Shown here: piece by piece, positions 1-8,622 of the stretch
Numbering within the stretch: position 1 is the first letter of the stretch
Layout: every line of letters begins with the position of its first letter
Source of the DNA: JAEULH01 sp963746275
GTDB taxonomy: Bacteria; Pseudomonadota; Alphaproteobacteria; Rhodospirillales; Defluviicoccaceae
Reading direction: 5' to 3'
Assembly (NCBI GenBank): GCA_963746275.1
Contig: CAVVAX010000037.1
Span: 40,085 to 104,084 of the forward strand
Length of the DNA stretch: 64,000 nucleotides
The notes under the pieces: model-generated
Databases searched by the model: none
Told to the model about the DNA's origin: nothing
What the model saw: the letters and a program-made list of their open reading frames with translations, nothing else
Program-made: the position numbers and the translations under genes

Positions 1-1316
1 TCGATCTCGCTGCCGCTGATGGTGTAGATCGCGTCCTGCCCCGGCTTCATCCGCTCGATATACGCGTCCAGCGAAGTCAGCGCGTCGCTGGCGGTGCTAT
101 GGAAGCGGGCGAGCCCGAGCAGCCGGTCGCGGTTCTCGAAGTCCTCGTAGATCCCTTCCTTCAGCACCGCGCCGAACGCGTTCCAGAAGCTCGCGTACTC
201 CTCGGCGTTCTCCGCCTTGCGGCCGAGCTCGTCGAGGACGCGCTTCACCAGGCCGCTCCGCATCTTGGCCAGGCGCGGATCGTGCTGGAAGGTCTCGCGG
301 CTGATGTTGAGCGGCAGGTCCTCGCTGTCGACGATGCCGCGCAGGAAGCGCAGGTAGGAGGGCAGCAGGCCCTCGCAATCGTCGGTGATGAACACCCGCC
401 GGACGTAGAGCTTCACCCGTGGCTTGCGCTCGGGATCGAACAGGTCGAAGGGCGCCGTCGACGGCACGAACAACAGGCAGGTGTAGGAAACGACGCCCTC
501 GACGGTGTTGTGGATCACCAGCCACGGGTCGTCAAAGGCGTGGCCGACGTGGTGGTAGAACTCCTTGTACTGTTCCTGGGTGATGTCCTTCTTCGCCCGC
601 GTCCACAGCGACGACGCCGCGTTCAGGGTCTGCGCTTCGGCCTTTGCCGCCTCCTCGTCTCCGCCGTGCTTTGCCTCGTCCGCCTCGGCGCCGAGGAGCA
701 CGATGGGAAAGCCGATGTGGTCGGAGTAGGTCTTGACGATCTGGCGCAGCCGCGCCGCTTCGAGGAACTCGTCCTCCTCGGGCTTCAGGTGGAGGATCAC
801 GCTGGTGCCGCGGCCGGGCCGCTCCGCCTCTTCGATGCTGAACGTTCCCTTGCCGTCGGACGACCACGTCCACGCCTTCTCCTCGCCGGCGCGGCGGGTG
901 ACGACGTCGACGGTGTCTGCGACCATGAAGGCGGAGTAGAAGCCGACGCCGAACTGGCCGATCAGCGCCACGTCCTTCTTCGCGTCGCCGGTGAGCTGGG
1001 AGAGGAAGCCCTGCGTCCCCGACCGGGCGATGGTGCCCAGCGTCTCGACCAGGTCGTCGTGGTTCATGCCGATGCCGTTGTCGGCGACGCTGAGCGTGCG
1101 CGCTGCCCGGTCGACGTCGAGGGTGATCTTGAACTCGGGCTCGCCTTCGGTCAGCGCCGGCTCGGTGAGCGCGGCATAGCGCAGCCGGTCGCAGGCATCC
1201 GAGGCATTAGAAATGAGCTCGCGGAGGAAGATCTCCTTATGGGTGTAGAGGGAGTGGGCGACGATATCCAGAAGCCGGCCGACTTCCGTTTGAAAAGCAA
1301 ATGTTTCCCGAGCCAT
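1..1316 (-). CDS. htpG: Molecular chaperone HtpG (Hsp90), C-terminus cut by window edge
   Basis: This is the ATP-dependent cytosolic Hsp90 chaperone, which helps fold and remodel client proteins under stress. Reading the minus strand from the ATG at 1316 gives about 438 residues starting MARETFAFQTEVGRLLDI. The GHKL ATPase motifs are clear: ELISNASDA near residue 27, DNGIGM near 80 and IGQFGVGFYSAF near 118. The middle domain follows, with LYVRRVFITDD and LPLNISRE. Family members are about 620 residues, so roughly the last 180 lie beyond position 1. No frameshift is seen. The gene stands alone at the left edge, divergent from pcm. A candidate sigma-32 promoter lies about 45 bases upstream, and rpoH is encoded elsewhere in the window. 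Confidence 0.97.
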   Translation of the reverse strand, partial: MARETFAFQTEVGRLLDIVAHSLYTHKEIFLRELISNASDACDRLRYAALTEPALTEGEPEFKITLDVDRAARTLSVADNGIGMNHDDLVETLGTIARSGTQGFLSQLTGDAKKDVALIGQFGVGFYSAFMVADTVDVVTRRAGEEKAWTWSSDGKGTFSIEEAERPGRGTSVILHLKPEEDEFLEAARLRQIVKTYSDHIGFPIVLLGAEADEAKHGGDEEAAKAEAQTLNAASSLWTRAKKDITQEQYKEFYHHVGHAFDDPWLVIHNTVEGVVSYTCLLFVPSTAPFDLFDPERKPRVKLYVRRVFITDDCEGLLPSYLRFLRGIVDSEDLPLNISRETFQHDPRLAKMRSGLVKRVLDELGRKAENAEEYASFWNAFGAVLKEGIYEDFENRDRLLGLARFHSTASDALTSLDAYIERMKPGQDAIYTISGSEI

Positions 1317-1362
1317 GGCGTCGGAACGATCCCCTGCTTTGGTGAACGAGTGCTGCGCGGTG

Positions 1363-1391
1363 ATATGTCGCGATCCGTTCCGGACCGCAAG
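1363..1391 (-). promoter_or_regulatory. Candidate heat-shock (sigma-32) promoter for htpG
   Basis: On the minus strand CTTGCGG (1391-1385) is separated by 14 bases from CGACATAT (1370-1363). This resembles the RpoH consensus CTTGAAA, 13-14 bases, CCCCATNT: it matches CTTG and the CATAT part. It lies about 45 bases before the htpG start codon. HtpG is a classical RpoH target, which favours the call, but the -10 match is partial. Confidence 0.45.
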
Positions 1392-1595
1392 GCCATTGGT
1401 CGCCGCGCCGGCTGGCGGGTCTTCTACCTGGCGTAAGTGCCGATCAGCAGGGCCTCGCCGAGCCCGCGGGCAACGTCCCGCGGGTCCATGGATTGCCGCG
1501 ACGGGCGCGCCTCAACCTAGTTCGCTGTGAAGCGCGGCATTGCAGGTGCAGCCGATCCCCCTTGCGCCGCAGCGGCATGGCGGCGACCATGGGAC

Positions 1596-2303
1596 ATGCA
1601 TCGCGACGTGTATGCGGATCCGTCGGCCTTCGCCGAAGAGCGCCAGAGCCTGCTTGCGACCATCGCGGCCGAGACAAGCGAAACGGCGAACTGGACCGGA
1701 CGCGAGCAGCTGTCTCCGCGGGTTATGGCGGCGATGGCCAAGGTCCCGCGGCACCTGTTCGTGCCGAGGGCTGAAGTCGTCTACGCCTACGCCAACCGAC
1801 CGCTGTCCATCGGCTACGGCCAGACCATCTCGCAACCCTACATCGTCGCGGTGATGAGCGAGTTGCTCGACCTCGACCCCGGCGACAAGGTGCTCGAGAT
1901 CGGTACCGGCTGCGGTTACCAGACGGCGGTGCTGGCCGAGCTCGCGGCCTGCGTCTTCAGCGTCGAGGTGGTCGAAGCCCTGGCGGCGCAAGCTGCGAGC
2001 AGGCTGCGCGGCCTCGGCTACGACAACGTCAGCTTGCGCCACGGCGACGGCTACGCCGGCTGGCCCGAGGCGGCGCCGTTCGACGCCATCATCGTCACCG
2101 CCGCACCCGAGGAGATCCCCGAGGCCCTGATCCAGCAACTGAAGCCGCAGGGCCGGCTGGTCATCCCGACGGGGCTTGCGCGCGACACGCAGATGCTGCT
2201 TCGCTGCGTCAAGGAGGACGACGGCAGCCTGACCCGGGAGGAGAAGCTGCCGGTGGCGTTCGTCCCCATGGTCCCCCGCGGGGCGCTACCCCGCTTGCGG
2301 TAG
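1596..2303 (+). CDS. pcm: Protein-L-isoaspartate O-methyltransferase
   Basis: The enzyme uses S-adenosylmethionine to methylate isoaspartyl residues in aged proteins, starting their repair in the cytosol. The family SAM-binding motif I is visible as VLEIGTGCGYQTAVLAEL. Upstream of it GYGQTISQPYIVAVM is the typical PCMT substrate-loop region, and FDAIIVTAAPEEIP is the post-II region. From the chosen ATG the protein is 235 residues, close to the usual 210-230. A GTG at 1527 is also in frame and would add 23 residues. Neither start has a strong Shine-Dalgarno sequence, and the ATG gives MHRDVYADP, closer to family N-termini. The helicase gene follows within about 25 bases and may be co-transcribed. 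Confidence 0.93.
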   Translation: MHRDVYADPSAFAEERQSLLATIAAETSETANWTGREQLSPRVMAAMAKVPRHLFVPRAEVVYAYANRPLSIGYGQTISQPYIVAVMSELLDLDPGDKVLEIGTGCGYQTAVLAELAACVFSVEVVEALAAQAASRLRGLGYDNVSLRHGDGYAGWPEAAPFDAIIVTAAPEEIPEALIQQLKPQGRLVIPTGLARDTQMLLRCVKEDDGSLTREEKLPVAFVPMVPRGALPRLR

Positions 2304-2328
2304 CTTGTTTTTGGCTGAAGGGGTGGCG

Positions 2329-4866
2329 ATGTTGACAGCCATGGACCACCGCTCCAGGGGCCAGTCCGACCGCTCGCGGATCATCGCCGTCCTCGGCCCG
2401 ACCAACACCGGGAAAACCTACCTCGCCATGGAGCGGATGCTGGGTCACGAGTCCGGCATCATCGGCTTTCCGCTGCGCCTGCTCGCCCGCGAGAACTACG
2501 AACGCGCCGTCGCCATCAAGGGCCGCCGCCACGTGGCGCTGATCACCGGCGAGGAGAAGATCGTCCCGCCCGAGGCCCGCTACTTCCTCTGCACCGTCGA
2601 GGCCATGCCGGTGTCTCGCCAGGTCGCCTTCCTCGGCATCGACGAGATCCAGATGTGCGCCGACCCCGACCGCGGCCACATCTTCACCGACCGGCTGCTG
2701 CACGCCCGCGGCAGCCGGGAAACCATGGTGATGGGCGCGGAGACGATCCGGCCGCTGCTCCGCCGGCTGATCCCGGAGGCGGAGTTCATCACCCGCCCGC
2801 GCTTCTCCGCCTTGCGCTACGGCGGGCACGGCAAGATCACCCGGCTGCCGGCGAAGAGCGCCATCGTCACCTTCAGCGTCGCCGACGTCTACGCCATCGC
2901 CGAGCTGATCCGCCGCCAGCGGGGCGGCGCCGCGGTGGTCCTGGGCGCCTTGAGCCCGCGCACCCGCAACGCCCAGGTCGAGATGTACCAGGCCGGCGAG
3001 GTCGCCTACCTCGTCGCCACCGACGCGATCGGCATGGGCCTGAACATGAACATCGAGCACGTGGCGCTCGCGGCGCTGCGCAAGTTCGATGGCCGGGTGC
3101 CGCGGGCGCTGGGCCCGGCCGAGCTCGCCCAGATCGCCGGGCGCGCCGGCCGGCACATGAAGGACGGCACCTTCGGCACCACCGCCGAGATCGACGGCCT
3201 CGACCCGGAGACGGCGGCGGCGATCGAGAACAGCACCTTCGCTCCCTTGCGGGCGTTGTTCTGGCGAAACAGCGCGCTGACGTTCACCTCCGTCGGCGCG
3301 CTCCGCGCCAGTCTGTCCCGGCCTAGCGGCCGTCCGGATCTGATCCGCGCCCGCGAGGCGGACGACGAGGTGGCGCTGGCGGCCCTCGCCCGCGACCTGG
3401 AGATCGCCGCCCGCGCCCGCGGCCGCGAGGCGGTGGAGCGGCTCTGGGACGTCTGTCGCGTCCCCGACTTCGGCAAGGTGATGAGCGACGGCCACGCCCG
3501 CCTGCTCGGGAGGATCTACCGCTTCCTCTGCGGGCCCGACGGCCACGACGGCCGGCTGCCGACCGATTGGGTCGCCCGCCAGGTCGAGCGCATCAACAGG
3601 GTCGAAGGCGACATTGATGCGCTGATGCAGCGTATCGCCAACATCCGCACCTGGACCTACATCGCCTACCAGGGCTGGATGGCCGACCCGGGCCACTGGC
3701 AGGAGCGGACCCGGGCGATCGAGGACACGCTCTCCGACGTGCTCCACCAGCGGCTGATCCAGCGCTTCGTCGACCGCACCACGTCGGTGCTCGTCGGCCG
3801 CATGCGCGAGCGGCGGACGCTCACCGCCTCGGTGAACGGCAGCGACGAGGTGCACGTCGAGGGCCACTACGTCGGCACCCTCGATGGCTTCCGCTTCGTC
3901 GCCGACAACGGCGTCGGAGCGTCCGCCGGCGATGCCGCAAGGTTGGTGACGGCCGCGGCGGTGCAGGCGTTGCGCGCCGAGATGGCTCTGAGGGTGCGCA
4001 CGCTGGAAGGCGAGGACGACGCAGCCTTTACGCTCGGCCCAGACGGCGCCGTGCGCTGGCGCGGCGGCATCGTGGCGAAGCTCACCGCGGGCGCGGAGGC
4101 GCTGCGGCCGCGGGTCGAGCCGCAGGCCATGGAGCTGGTCGAGGTGGCGTTGCGCGAGCGGGTGAGCCGGAGGCTCGGCGCCTGGCTGGAGGCCCACCTG
4201 CGCCAGAAGCTGCAGCCGCTGTTCCCGGTGCCGGATCTGCTGGCCTCGCCGGCGGCGCGCGGCCTCCTGTTCCAGTTGGCGGAGGGACTCGGCTGCATTC
4301 CGCGGCGCGCGGCTGGGGCACAGCTTGCCGCGCTCACCGATCGCGACCGGGTGGTCCTGCGCTCGGTCGGCCTGACGCTCGGCCAGGAAAGCGTCTACTT
4401 CCGGGCGCTGCTCAAGCCGGCGCCGGCGGCGCTGCGGGCGCTGCTATGGGCGGTGCACGCAGGCGTTCCGCCACGGCCGCTCGATCTCGCTCGGGCGTCG
4501 CTGCCGGTGGAGCCGGATGTGGCCGAAGTGCTTTACGCCGCCGCCGGCTTCCTCAGGCGCGGGCCGCGTGCCGTGCGTGCCGATATCCTCGAGCGGCTCG
4601 TTGGCCAGGCGCGCATGCTGACGCGGGGCGGTCCTGGCCCGATCCCGCCGCAGATGCGGACCCTGCTCGGCTGCGACATGCCCGAGCTCATCGGCGTCCT
4701 CCGGGCGGTTGGCTTCCGGGTCGAGGAGGGCACAGCCGGGCCGCTGCTGGCAAAGGGGAAGCGCTCGCGGAGCGCGACGGCCCGGCCCGGGCCCGGAGGC
4801 CCGCACCGGAGCGAGGCGGCGTCGCCGTTTGCCGCCCTGCGCCGGCACGTCTCGCAGCAGCCATGA
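2329..4866 (+). CDS. SUV3-like superfamily 2 RNA/DNA helicase
   Basis: This is a large ATP-dependent helicase of the type related to mitochondrial SUV3, found in many alphaproteobacteria. Motifs in order are a Walker A variant GPTNTGKTYLA near residue 24, DEIQM as the DExx box near 107, and QIAGRAGR as motif VI near 268. The C-terminal half (about 300-800) has no motif I can name and ends in a basic tail. The chosen ATG has AAGGGG five bases upstream; a TTG at 2305 is in frame but poorly placed. The length is 845 residues. The stop overlaps the start of the S4-domain gene in ATGA, suggesting translational coupling and a shared role in RNA metabolism (inference). The biological substrate is unknown. 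Confidence 0.9.
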   Translation: MLTAMDHRSRGQSDRSRIIAVLGPTNTGKTYLAMERMLGHESGIIGFPLRLLARENYERAVAIKGRRHVALITGEEKIVPPEARYFLCTVEAMPVSRQVAFLGIDEIQMCADPDRGHIFTDRLLHARGSRETMVMGAETIRPLLRRLIPEAEFITRPRFSALRYGGHGKITRLPAKSAIVTFSVADVYAIAELIRRQRGGAAVVLGALSPRTRNAQVEMYQAGEVAYLVATDAIGMGLNMNIEHVALAALRKFDGRVPRALGPAELAQIAGRAGRHMKDGTFGTTAEIDGLDPETAAAIENSTFAPLRALFWRNSALTFTSVGALRASLSRPSGRPDLIRAREADDEVALAALARDLEIAARARGREAVERLWDVCRVPDFGKVMSDGHARLLGRIYRFLCGPDGHDGRLPTDWVARQVERINRVEGDIDALMQRIANIRTWTYIAYQGWMADPGHWQERTRAIEDTLSDVLHQRLIQRFVDRTTSVLVGRMRERRTLTASVNGSDEVHVEGHYVGTLDGFRFVADNGVGASAGDAARLVTAAAVQALRAEMALRVRTLEGEDDAAFTLGPDGAVRWRGGIVAKLTAGAEALRPRVEPQAMELVEVALRERVSRRLGAWLEAHLRQKLQPLFPVPDLLASPAARGLLFQLAEGLGCIPRRAAGAQLAALTDRDRVVLRSVGLTLGQESVYFRALLKPAPAALRALLWAVHAGVPPRPLDLARASLPVEPDVAEVLYAAAGFLRRGPRAVRADILERLVGQARMLTRGGPGPIPPQMRTLLGCDMPELIGVLRAVGFRVEEGTAGPLLAKGKRSRSATARPGPGGPHRSEAASPFAALRRHVSQQP

Positions 4867-5201
4867 GCGCGACCGGCCTGCGCCTCGACAAGTGGCTGTG
4901 GCACGCGCGCTTCTATAGGAGCCGCTCGCTCGCGGCGAAGCTCTGCCAGGCCGGGCCGATGCGCATCAACGGTAGCCCCGTCGCCAAGGCGCATTATCTC
5001 GTGCGCGAGGGCGACGTGCTGACCTTCGTCTGGAACGGCCATGTCCGGGTGGTGCAGGTGCGGGCGCTCGGCGTCAGGCGCGGACCCGCCAGCGAGGCCC
5101 AGACGTTGTACGCCGAGCTGGACGCCGACGGCAGGGCAGCGGCAGCGCCGCCGCCGGCCGCGGCCGAGGGTGCGGCCGCGCAAATTCCATCCGGGAGTTA
5201 A
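4863..5201 (+). CDS. RNA-binding S4 domain protein (Hsp15-like)
   Basis: This small basic protein has 112 residues. The S4 fold occupies about residues 5-65: LRLDKWLWHARFYRSRSLA is the typical first helix pair and RINGSPVAKAHYLVREGD the loop-strand part. Proteins of this kind (Hsp15/HslR) bind structured RNA, and in Escherichia coli rescue stalled 50S subunits carrying nascent chains. That role here is by analogy. The tail is alanine- and proline-rich and probably disordered. The ATG overlaps the helicase stop by four bases, so the pair is probably translated together. Confidence 0.88.
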   Translation: MSATGLRLDKWLWHARFYRSRSLAAKLCQAGPMRINGSPVAKAHYLVREGDVLTFVWNGHVRVVQVRALGVRRGPASEAQTLYAELDADGRAAAAPPPAAAEGAAAQIPSGS

Positions 5202-5239
5202 GGTTGAGCGGGCGTGTGCGCCTGTGCTAACCGATCACT

Positions 5240-5713
5240 ATGCTGCACCGGCTAAGAGAATTGCTGACAGGCGACCGCTCAGACGCGGATGTGAAGTCGC
5301 CTGACGAGAAGTTGCGGCTTGCCGCCGCGGCGCTGCTGGCCGAGGCCGCGGCCCAGGACGGGCGGGTCGAGGACGTGGAGCTGGCTTCGATCCGGGCGAT
5401 CCTCGGCGCGCACTTCGGTCTTTCGGATGCGGATGCGGCGGATCTGGTCGAGGCCGGACGCAACGCTGCCAGTGAGGCGACGCAGCTTTACGGGTTTGTT
5501 CGCGCCGTCAACGAGGCGATGGCGCCGGAGGAGCGGGTGCAGATCATCGAGATGCTCTGGCAGGTCGCCTACGCCGACGGGGAACTTCACGACTACGAGG
5601 CCAGCCTCGTTCGGCGCGTCGCCGGCCTCCTGTACGTCCCCGATCAGGATAGCGGCGCTGCCCGCAAGCGCGTGCTCGGTCGTTTGCAACTCGACGCTGG
5701 CAGCGAGCACTGA
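5240..5713 (+). CDS. TerB-like protein
   Basis: A soluble all-helical protein of 157 residues. It carries the TerB/DjlA-type arrangement: LRLAAAALLAEAAAQDGRVEDVE near residues 27-50 and MLWQVAYADGELHDYEASLV near 105-125, where acidic positions after the helices (QDG, ADGELHDYE) match the putative metal-binding pattern of the fold. Family members are named after tellurite resistance, but most such stand-alone genes have no proven function. It sits between the S4-domain gene and fdxA in the same direction, 38 and 39 bases from them, so a common transcript is possible. Confidence 0.82.
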   Translation: MLHRLRELLTGDRSDADVKSPDEKLRLAAAALLAEAAAQDGRVEDVELASIRAILGAHFGLSDADAADLVEAGRNAASEATQLYGFVRAVNEAMAPEERVQIIEMLWQVAYADGELHDYEASLVRRVAGLLYVPDQDSGAARKRVLGRLQLDAGSEH

Positions 5714-5752
5714 GGCGTCATCGCAGAGGTTTTGGGAGCTGCGGAGAAACCG

Positions 5753-6088
5753 ATGACCTACATCGTCACCGAGAATTGCATTAAGTGTAAGTACATGGAC
5801 TGCGTCGAGGTGTGTCCGGTCGACTGCTTCTACGAGGGCGAGAACATGCTCGTCATCCATCCGGACGAGTGTATCGACTGCGGCGTCTGCGAACCGGAAT
5901 GCCCCGCAGAGGCCATCGTTCCGGATACGGAGCCCGGGAACGAGAAGTGGCTTGAGATCAACACCGAGTATTCCAAGTCCTGGCCGAACATAACCCGCAA
6001 AGGCCAAGCTCCGTCCGATGCGGATGAATGGAACGGAAAAGCCGGAAAGGAGCAGGACTTCAGCGCGAGGCCCGGATCTGGCACATAG
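5753..6088 (+). CDS. fdxA: Ferredoxin FdxA (7Fe type)
   Basis: A cytosolic electron carrier of 111 residues with two cluster-binding segments at the N-terminus: CIKCKYMDCVEVCPVDCF (from residue 8) and CIDCGVCEPECPAEAI (from residue 38). The spacing fits the FdxA family, which carries one [3Fe-4S] and one [4Fe-4S] cluster. The C-terminal extension, with KWPxI-like residues SWPNITRKG, is also typical. The ATG is preceded by GGAG with six-base spacing, which decides against an in-frame TTG at 5732. In alphaproteobacteria this gene commonly sits next to carD, as here. The electron donor and acceptor are not evident. Confidence 0.96.
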   Translation: MTYIVTENCIKCKYMDCVEVCPVDCFYEGENMLVIHPDECIDCGVCEPECPAEAIVPDTEPGNEKWLEINTEYSKSWPNITRKGQAPSDADEWNGKAGKEQDFSARPGSGT

Positions 6089-6119
6089 CGGCCATGCGCC
6101 GCGCGACGGGCATGGACGT

Positions 6120-6148
6120 TTGTCAATCGAAACCCTAGCGTGTTATAT
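6120..6148 (+). promoter_or_regulatory. Sigma-70-type promoter upstream of carD
   Basis: TTGTCA at 6120-6125 and TTATAT at 6143-6148 are separated by exactly 17 bases. Both hexamers match the vegetative consensus at four to five of six positions and lie in a locally AT-richer stretch. The predicted transcript would start near 6155 and have a leader of about 145-175 bases before carD. The leader contains the small palindrome GTTGTCTGTCAAC. Confidence 0.65.
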
Positions 6149-6329
6149 TCCTCGGCATACGAAACCGGTTGTCTGTCAACAGCACTCCGCCGCTTGCGGG
6201 GGTGATAACCGATAAATCAATAATGGCTTGTCGCTGCTCGCCGCATGGGCGAGGGAGGATCGCATCGTCAAGAGCGATCCGATCGGACGGCAGCCTTGGA
6301 TGGCCTTGAGTGGAGAGAGCTTGGACACG

Positions 6330-6827
6330 ATGCGGGATGAATTCGCTTACCGTGCGGGGGATTATGTCGTCTACCCGACCCACGGCGTCGGCAAGGTGCT
6401 GGGTGTCGAAACGCGGGAGATCGCCGGTCAGGAGCTGCAGCTCTTCGTGATCTCGTTCGACCGTGACCGAATGACGCTGCGGGTGCCGGTCAGCAAGGCT
6501 TCCAACGCCGGCTTGCGGCGGCTCAGCACGCGCAAGGTGATGGAGAACGCCCTGACCAGGCTGCAGGGTCGGGCGCGGGTCAAGCGCACGATGTGGAGCC
6601 GGCGCGCCCAGGAGTACGAGGCGAAGATCAACTCGGGCGATCCAGTGTCGATCGCCGAGGTGATCCGCGACCTGCATCCCAACGTCGGCCAGCCGGACCA
6701 ATCCTTCAGCGAACGGCAGATCTACGAGGCGGCGTTCGATCGGCTGGTCTGCGAGGTGGCGGCGCTCGAGAGCATCGACAAGCAGAAGGCGACCGAGAAG
6801 CTGGAGCAACTCCTCGGCACGTCCTGA
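6330..6827 (+). CDS. carD: CarD family transcriptional regulator (CdnL-like)
   Basis: CarD-family proteins bind the beta subunit of RNA polymerase and stabilise the open complex, mainly at housekeeping and rRNA promoters. The N-terminal RNAP-interaction (Tudor-like) domain begins GDYVVYPTHGVGKVLG. The C-terminal helical domain contains RRAQEYEAKINSGDPVSIAEVIRDL, including the conserved tryptophan region TMWSRR that contacts the upstream edge of the bubble. The ATG at 6330 gives 165 residues and places GDYVVYP about 10 residues in, as in relatives. In-frame starts at 6300 (ATG) and 6228 (TTG) would lengthen it. GGAGAGAGC at 6312 suits 6330 best. The gene has its own promoter at 6120. Confidence 0.94.
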   Translation: MRDEFAYRAGDYVVYPTHGVGKVLGVETREIAGQELQLFVISFDRDRMTLRVPVSKASNAGLRRLSTRKVMENALTRLQGRARVKRTMWSRRAQEYEAKINSGDPVSIAEVIRDLHPNVGQPDQSFSERQIYEAAFDRLVCEVAALESIDKQKATEKLEQLLGTS

Positions 6828-6914
6828 CGCGCCTGCGCCGCGGGCGGAAGCAGGGGCCAAGGCTGATCCTCTTTCGCTTCCGCCGGCGCGGCCGGAGCGG
6901 ATAACGCGGGCGCC

Positions 6915-7485
6915 TTGATCAGCAAGATCGTCTCTGGAGGGCAGACGGGCGTCGATCGCGCGGCGCTCGACGTCGCGCTGGCGCTGGGGCTGCCCTGTGG
7001 CGGCTGGGTGCCGCGCGGCCGCCGGGCCGAGGATGGCCGTTTGCCGGCGCGCTACCCGATGCGCGAAACGGCGAGTGCCGGCTATCCCCAGCGTACCCGC
7101 CTCAATGTCCGTGACTCCGATGCGACCCTGATCCTGACCCGCGGCGAGCCGGCGGGAGGCACCGCCTTCACCATCGCCTGCGCCCAGCGCGAGGGCCGGC
7201 CGTGCATGCGTGGTCGATCTTGCCGCTGCCGATCTCGACCGGACCGCCGCCGCAGCGGTTCGGGAGTGGCTCCGCGACCACGAGGTCCGCGTGCTCAACG
7301 TCGCCGGTCCGCGGGAGAGCTCCGCGCCCGGCATCGCCGCCGAGGCCGCGGCCTTCCTCCGTAGCGTCTTTGAGAGGAACCCGTACACCCTGAGGGTGCT
7401 GCCGGGCATCAAGCGCCGCCGTCACGTCTTCATCGCGTATCCGCCTGCAATGTCACGCCACTGTAATGCGGCGCGTGTTAATTAG
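6915..7485 (+). pseudogene. Putative molybdenum carrier / YpsA-like SLOG protein, one frameshift
   Basis: The first frame reads from a TTG at 6915 and begins ISKIVSGGQTGVDRAALDVA, the glycine-rich nucleotide-binding motif of the SLOG fold (annotated as putative molybdenum carrier in many genomes). It continues through YPQRTRLNVRDSDATLIL. Near 7195-7210 the homology moves to the next frame, where VVDLAAADLDRTAAAAV and VLNVAGPRESSAPGI follow to the stop at 7485. One extra base restores a single protein of about 190 residues. The name reflects a fold resemblance to Moco carrier protein; the true ligand is unknown. The 3' end overlaps the Pho box of pstS. Confidence 0.75.
7450..7483 (+). promoter_or_regulatory. 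Pho box and -10 element upstream of pstS
   Basis: Two heptamers, ATGTCAC (7450-7456) and CTGTAAT (7461-7467), are separated by four bases. This reproduces the PhoB-binding layout of two CTGTCAT repeats at 11-base spacing with three mismatches in total. Ten bases further, TTAATT (7478-7483) could serve as the -10 hexamer, the arrangement expected when PhoB replaces the -35. The site lies inside the 3' end of the preceding gene and 59 bases before the pstS start codon. Confidence 0.7.
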
Positions 7486-7525
7486 CGCCCACAGATCCTG
7501 ATAACGGCGGGGGGCGAGAATACGG

Positions 7526-8554
7526 ATGAAGATGATGCTCAGACTTGCCGGCATGGCGTTGGCAGGAGCTTTGGCCCTTAGCGCGGCCTTACCGGCAAAG
7601 GCGGACACCCGGCTGATCGGCGCCGGGGCCAGCTTCCCCTTTCCGATATACTCCACGTGGTTCAAAGACTTCAGCAAGAACTACAAGGACGCGACGATCG
7701 ACTACCAGGCCAAGGGTAGCGGCGCCGGCATCCAGGACTTCATCAACCGCACGGTCGACTTTGCCGCCAGCGACGCCGCCATGACCGACGAGGAGATCGC
7801 CAAGGTGCCGGGCGGTGCCGTGCTGCTGCCGATGACCGCCGGCGAGATCGTCATCGCCTACAACCTGCCTGGCAACCCGCAGAACCTGAAGCTGCCGCGC
7901 GACATCTACCCCGCCATCTTCGCCGGCGAGATCACCCGCTGGAACGACCCGAAGATCGCCGCTGCCAACCCCGACATCAAGCTGCCGGACACCCCGATCA
8001 CCGTCGTCCGCCGGTCCGACTCCAGCGGCACCACCTTCGTCTTCACCCAGCACCTCGCCGAGGTCAGCTCGTCGTTCAAGGAGAGCGTTGGCGTCGGCAC
8101 GACGGTCCAGTGGCCGAAGAGCGACAAGTTCGTCGCCGCGCCCAAGAACGACGGTGTCACCGCGACCATCAAGCAGACGCCGGGCGCCATCGGCTACATC
8201 GAGTACGGCTATGCCAAGCTGACCAAGGCGCCGACCGCGCTGCTCGAGAACAAGGCCGGGACGTTCGTTGCCGCCGGCGGCGAGGCGGGCGCGGTGGCGT
8301 TGTCCGAGGCGGAGTTCGACGAGAACCTCATCGCCTGGGTGAAGGACCCCAAGGGCGCCGACGCCTACCCGATCACGACCTTCACCTGGATGCTGTTCTA
8401 CAAGGACCAGGACGACAAGAAGGCCGCTGCGCTTCGCGACATGGTCGAGTACGGCCTGACCGATGGGCAGAAGATCGCCGATCAGATGGGCTACGTGCCG
8501 CTGCCCGAGACCGTTATCGCCAAGATCCGCGACGCCAAGCAGGCCATCCAGTAG
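7526..8554 (+). CDS. pstS: Phosphate ABC transporter substrate-binding protein
   Basis: The periplasmic phosphate receptor of the high-affinity Pst system. A Sec signal peptide spans about residues 1-27 (MKMMLRLAGMALAGALALSA, cleavage after AKA). The mature protein begins DTRLIGAGASFPFPIY. The phosphate-binding motifs are present: YQAKGSGAGIQ (about 62-72), VDFAASDAAM and RSDSSGTTFVF, whose Ser/Arg/Thr residues contact phosphate in homologues. The length of 342 is normal. It is the first gene of pstSCAB, behind a Pho box, so induction by phosphate limitation through PhoB is expected. It differs from most small operons in having a second pstS after pstB. Confidence 0.97.
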   Translation: MKMMLRLAGMALAGALALSAALPAKADTRLIGAGASFPFPIYSTWFKDFSKNYKDATIDYQAKGSGAGIQDFINRTVDFAASDAAMTDEEIAKVPGGAVLLPMTAGEIVIAYNLPGNPQNLKLPRDIYPAIFAGEITRWNDPKIAAANPDIKLPDTPITVVRRSDSSGTTFVFTQHLAEVSSSFKESVGVGTTVQWPKSDKFVAAPKNDGVTATIKQTPGAIGYIEYGYAKLTKAPTALLENKAGTFVAAGGEAGAVALSEAEFDENLIAWVKDPKGADAYPITTFTWMLFYKDQDDKKAAALRDMVEYGLTDGQKIADQMGYVPLPETVIAKIRDAKQAIQ

Positions 8555-8622
8555 CCCCAACCGGAGAGTGTGGACCGGTCGCTCGGTTTTCGCCTTTGTT
8601 TCAGTAGAGGACGCGCGAGACG

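Noticed and set aside
99..1436. Open frame of 445 codons on the plus strand at the left edge
   Set aside because: It is the antisense of htpG, which shows all Hsp90 ATPase motifs on the minus strand.
2209..4197. Open frame of 662 codons on the minus strand
   Set aside because: It mirrors the SUV3-like helicase, whose motifs are unmistakable. The translation is repetitive and lacks a ribosome-binding site.
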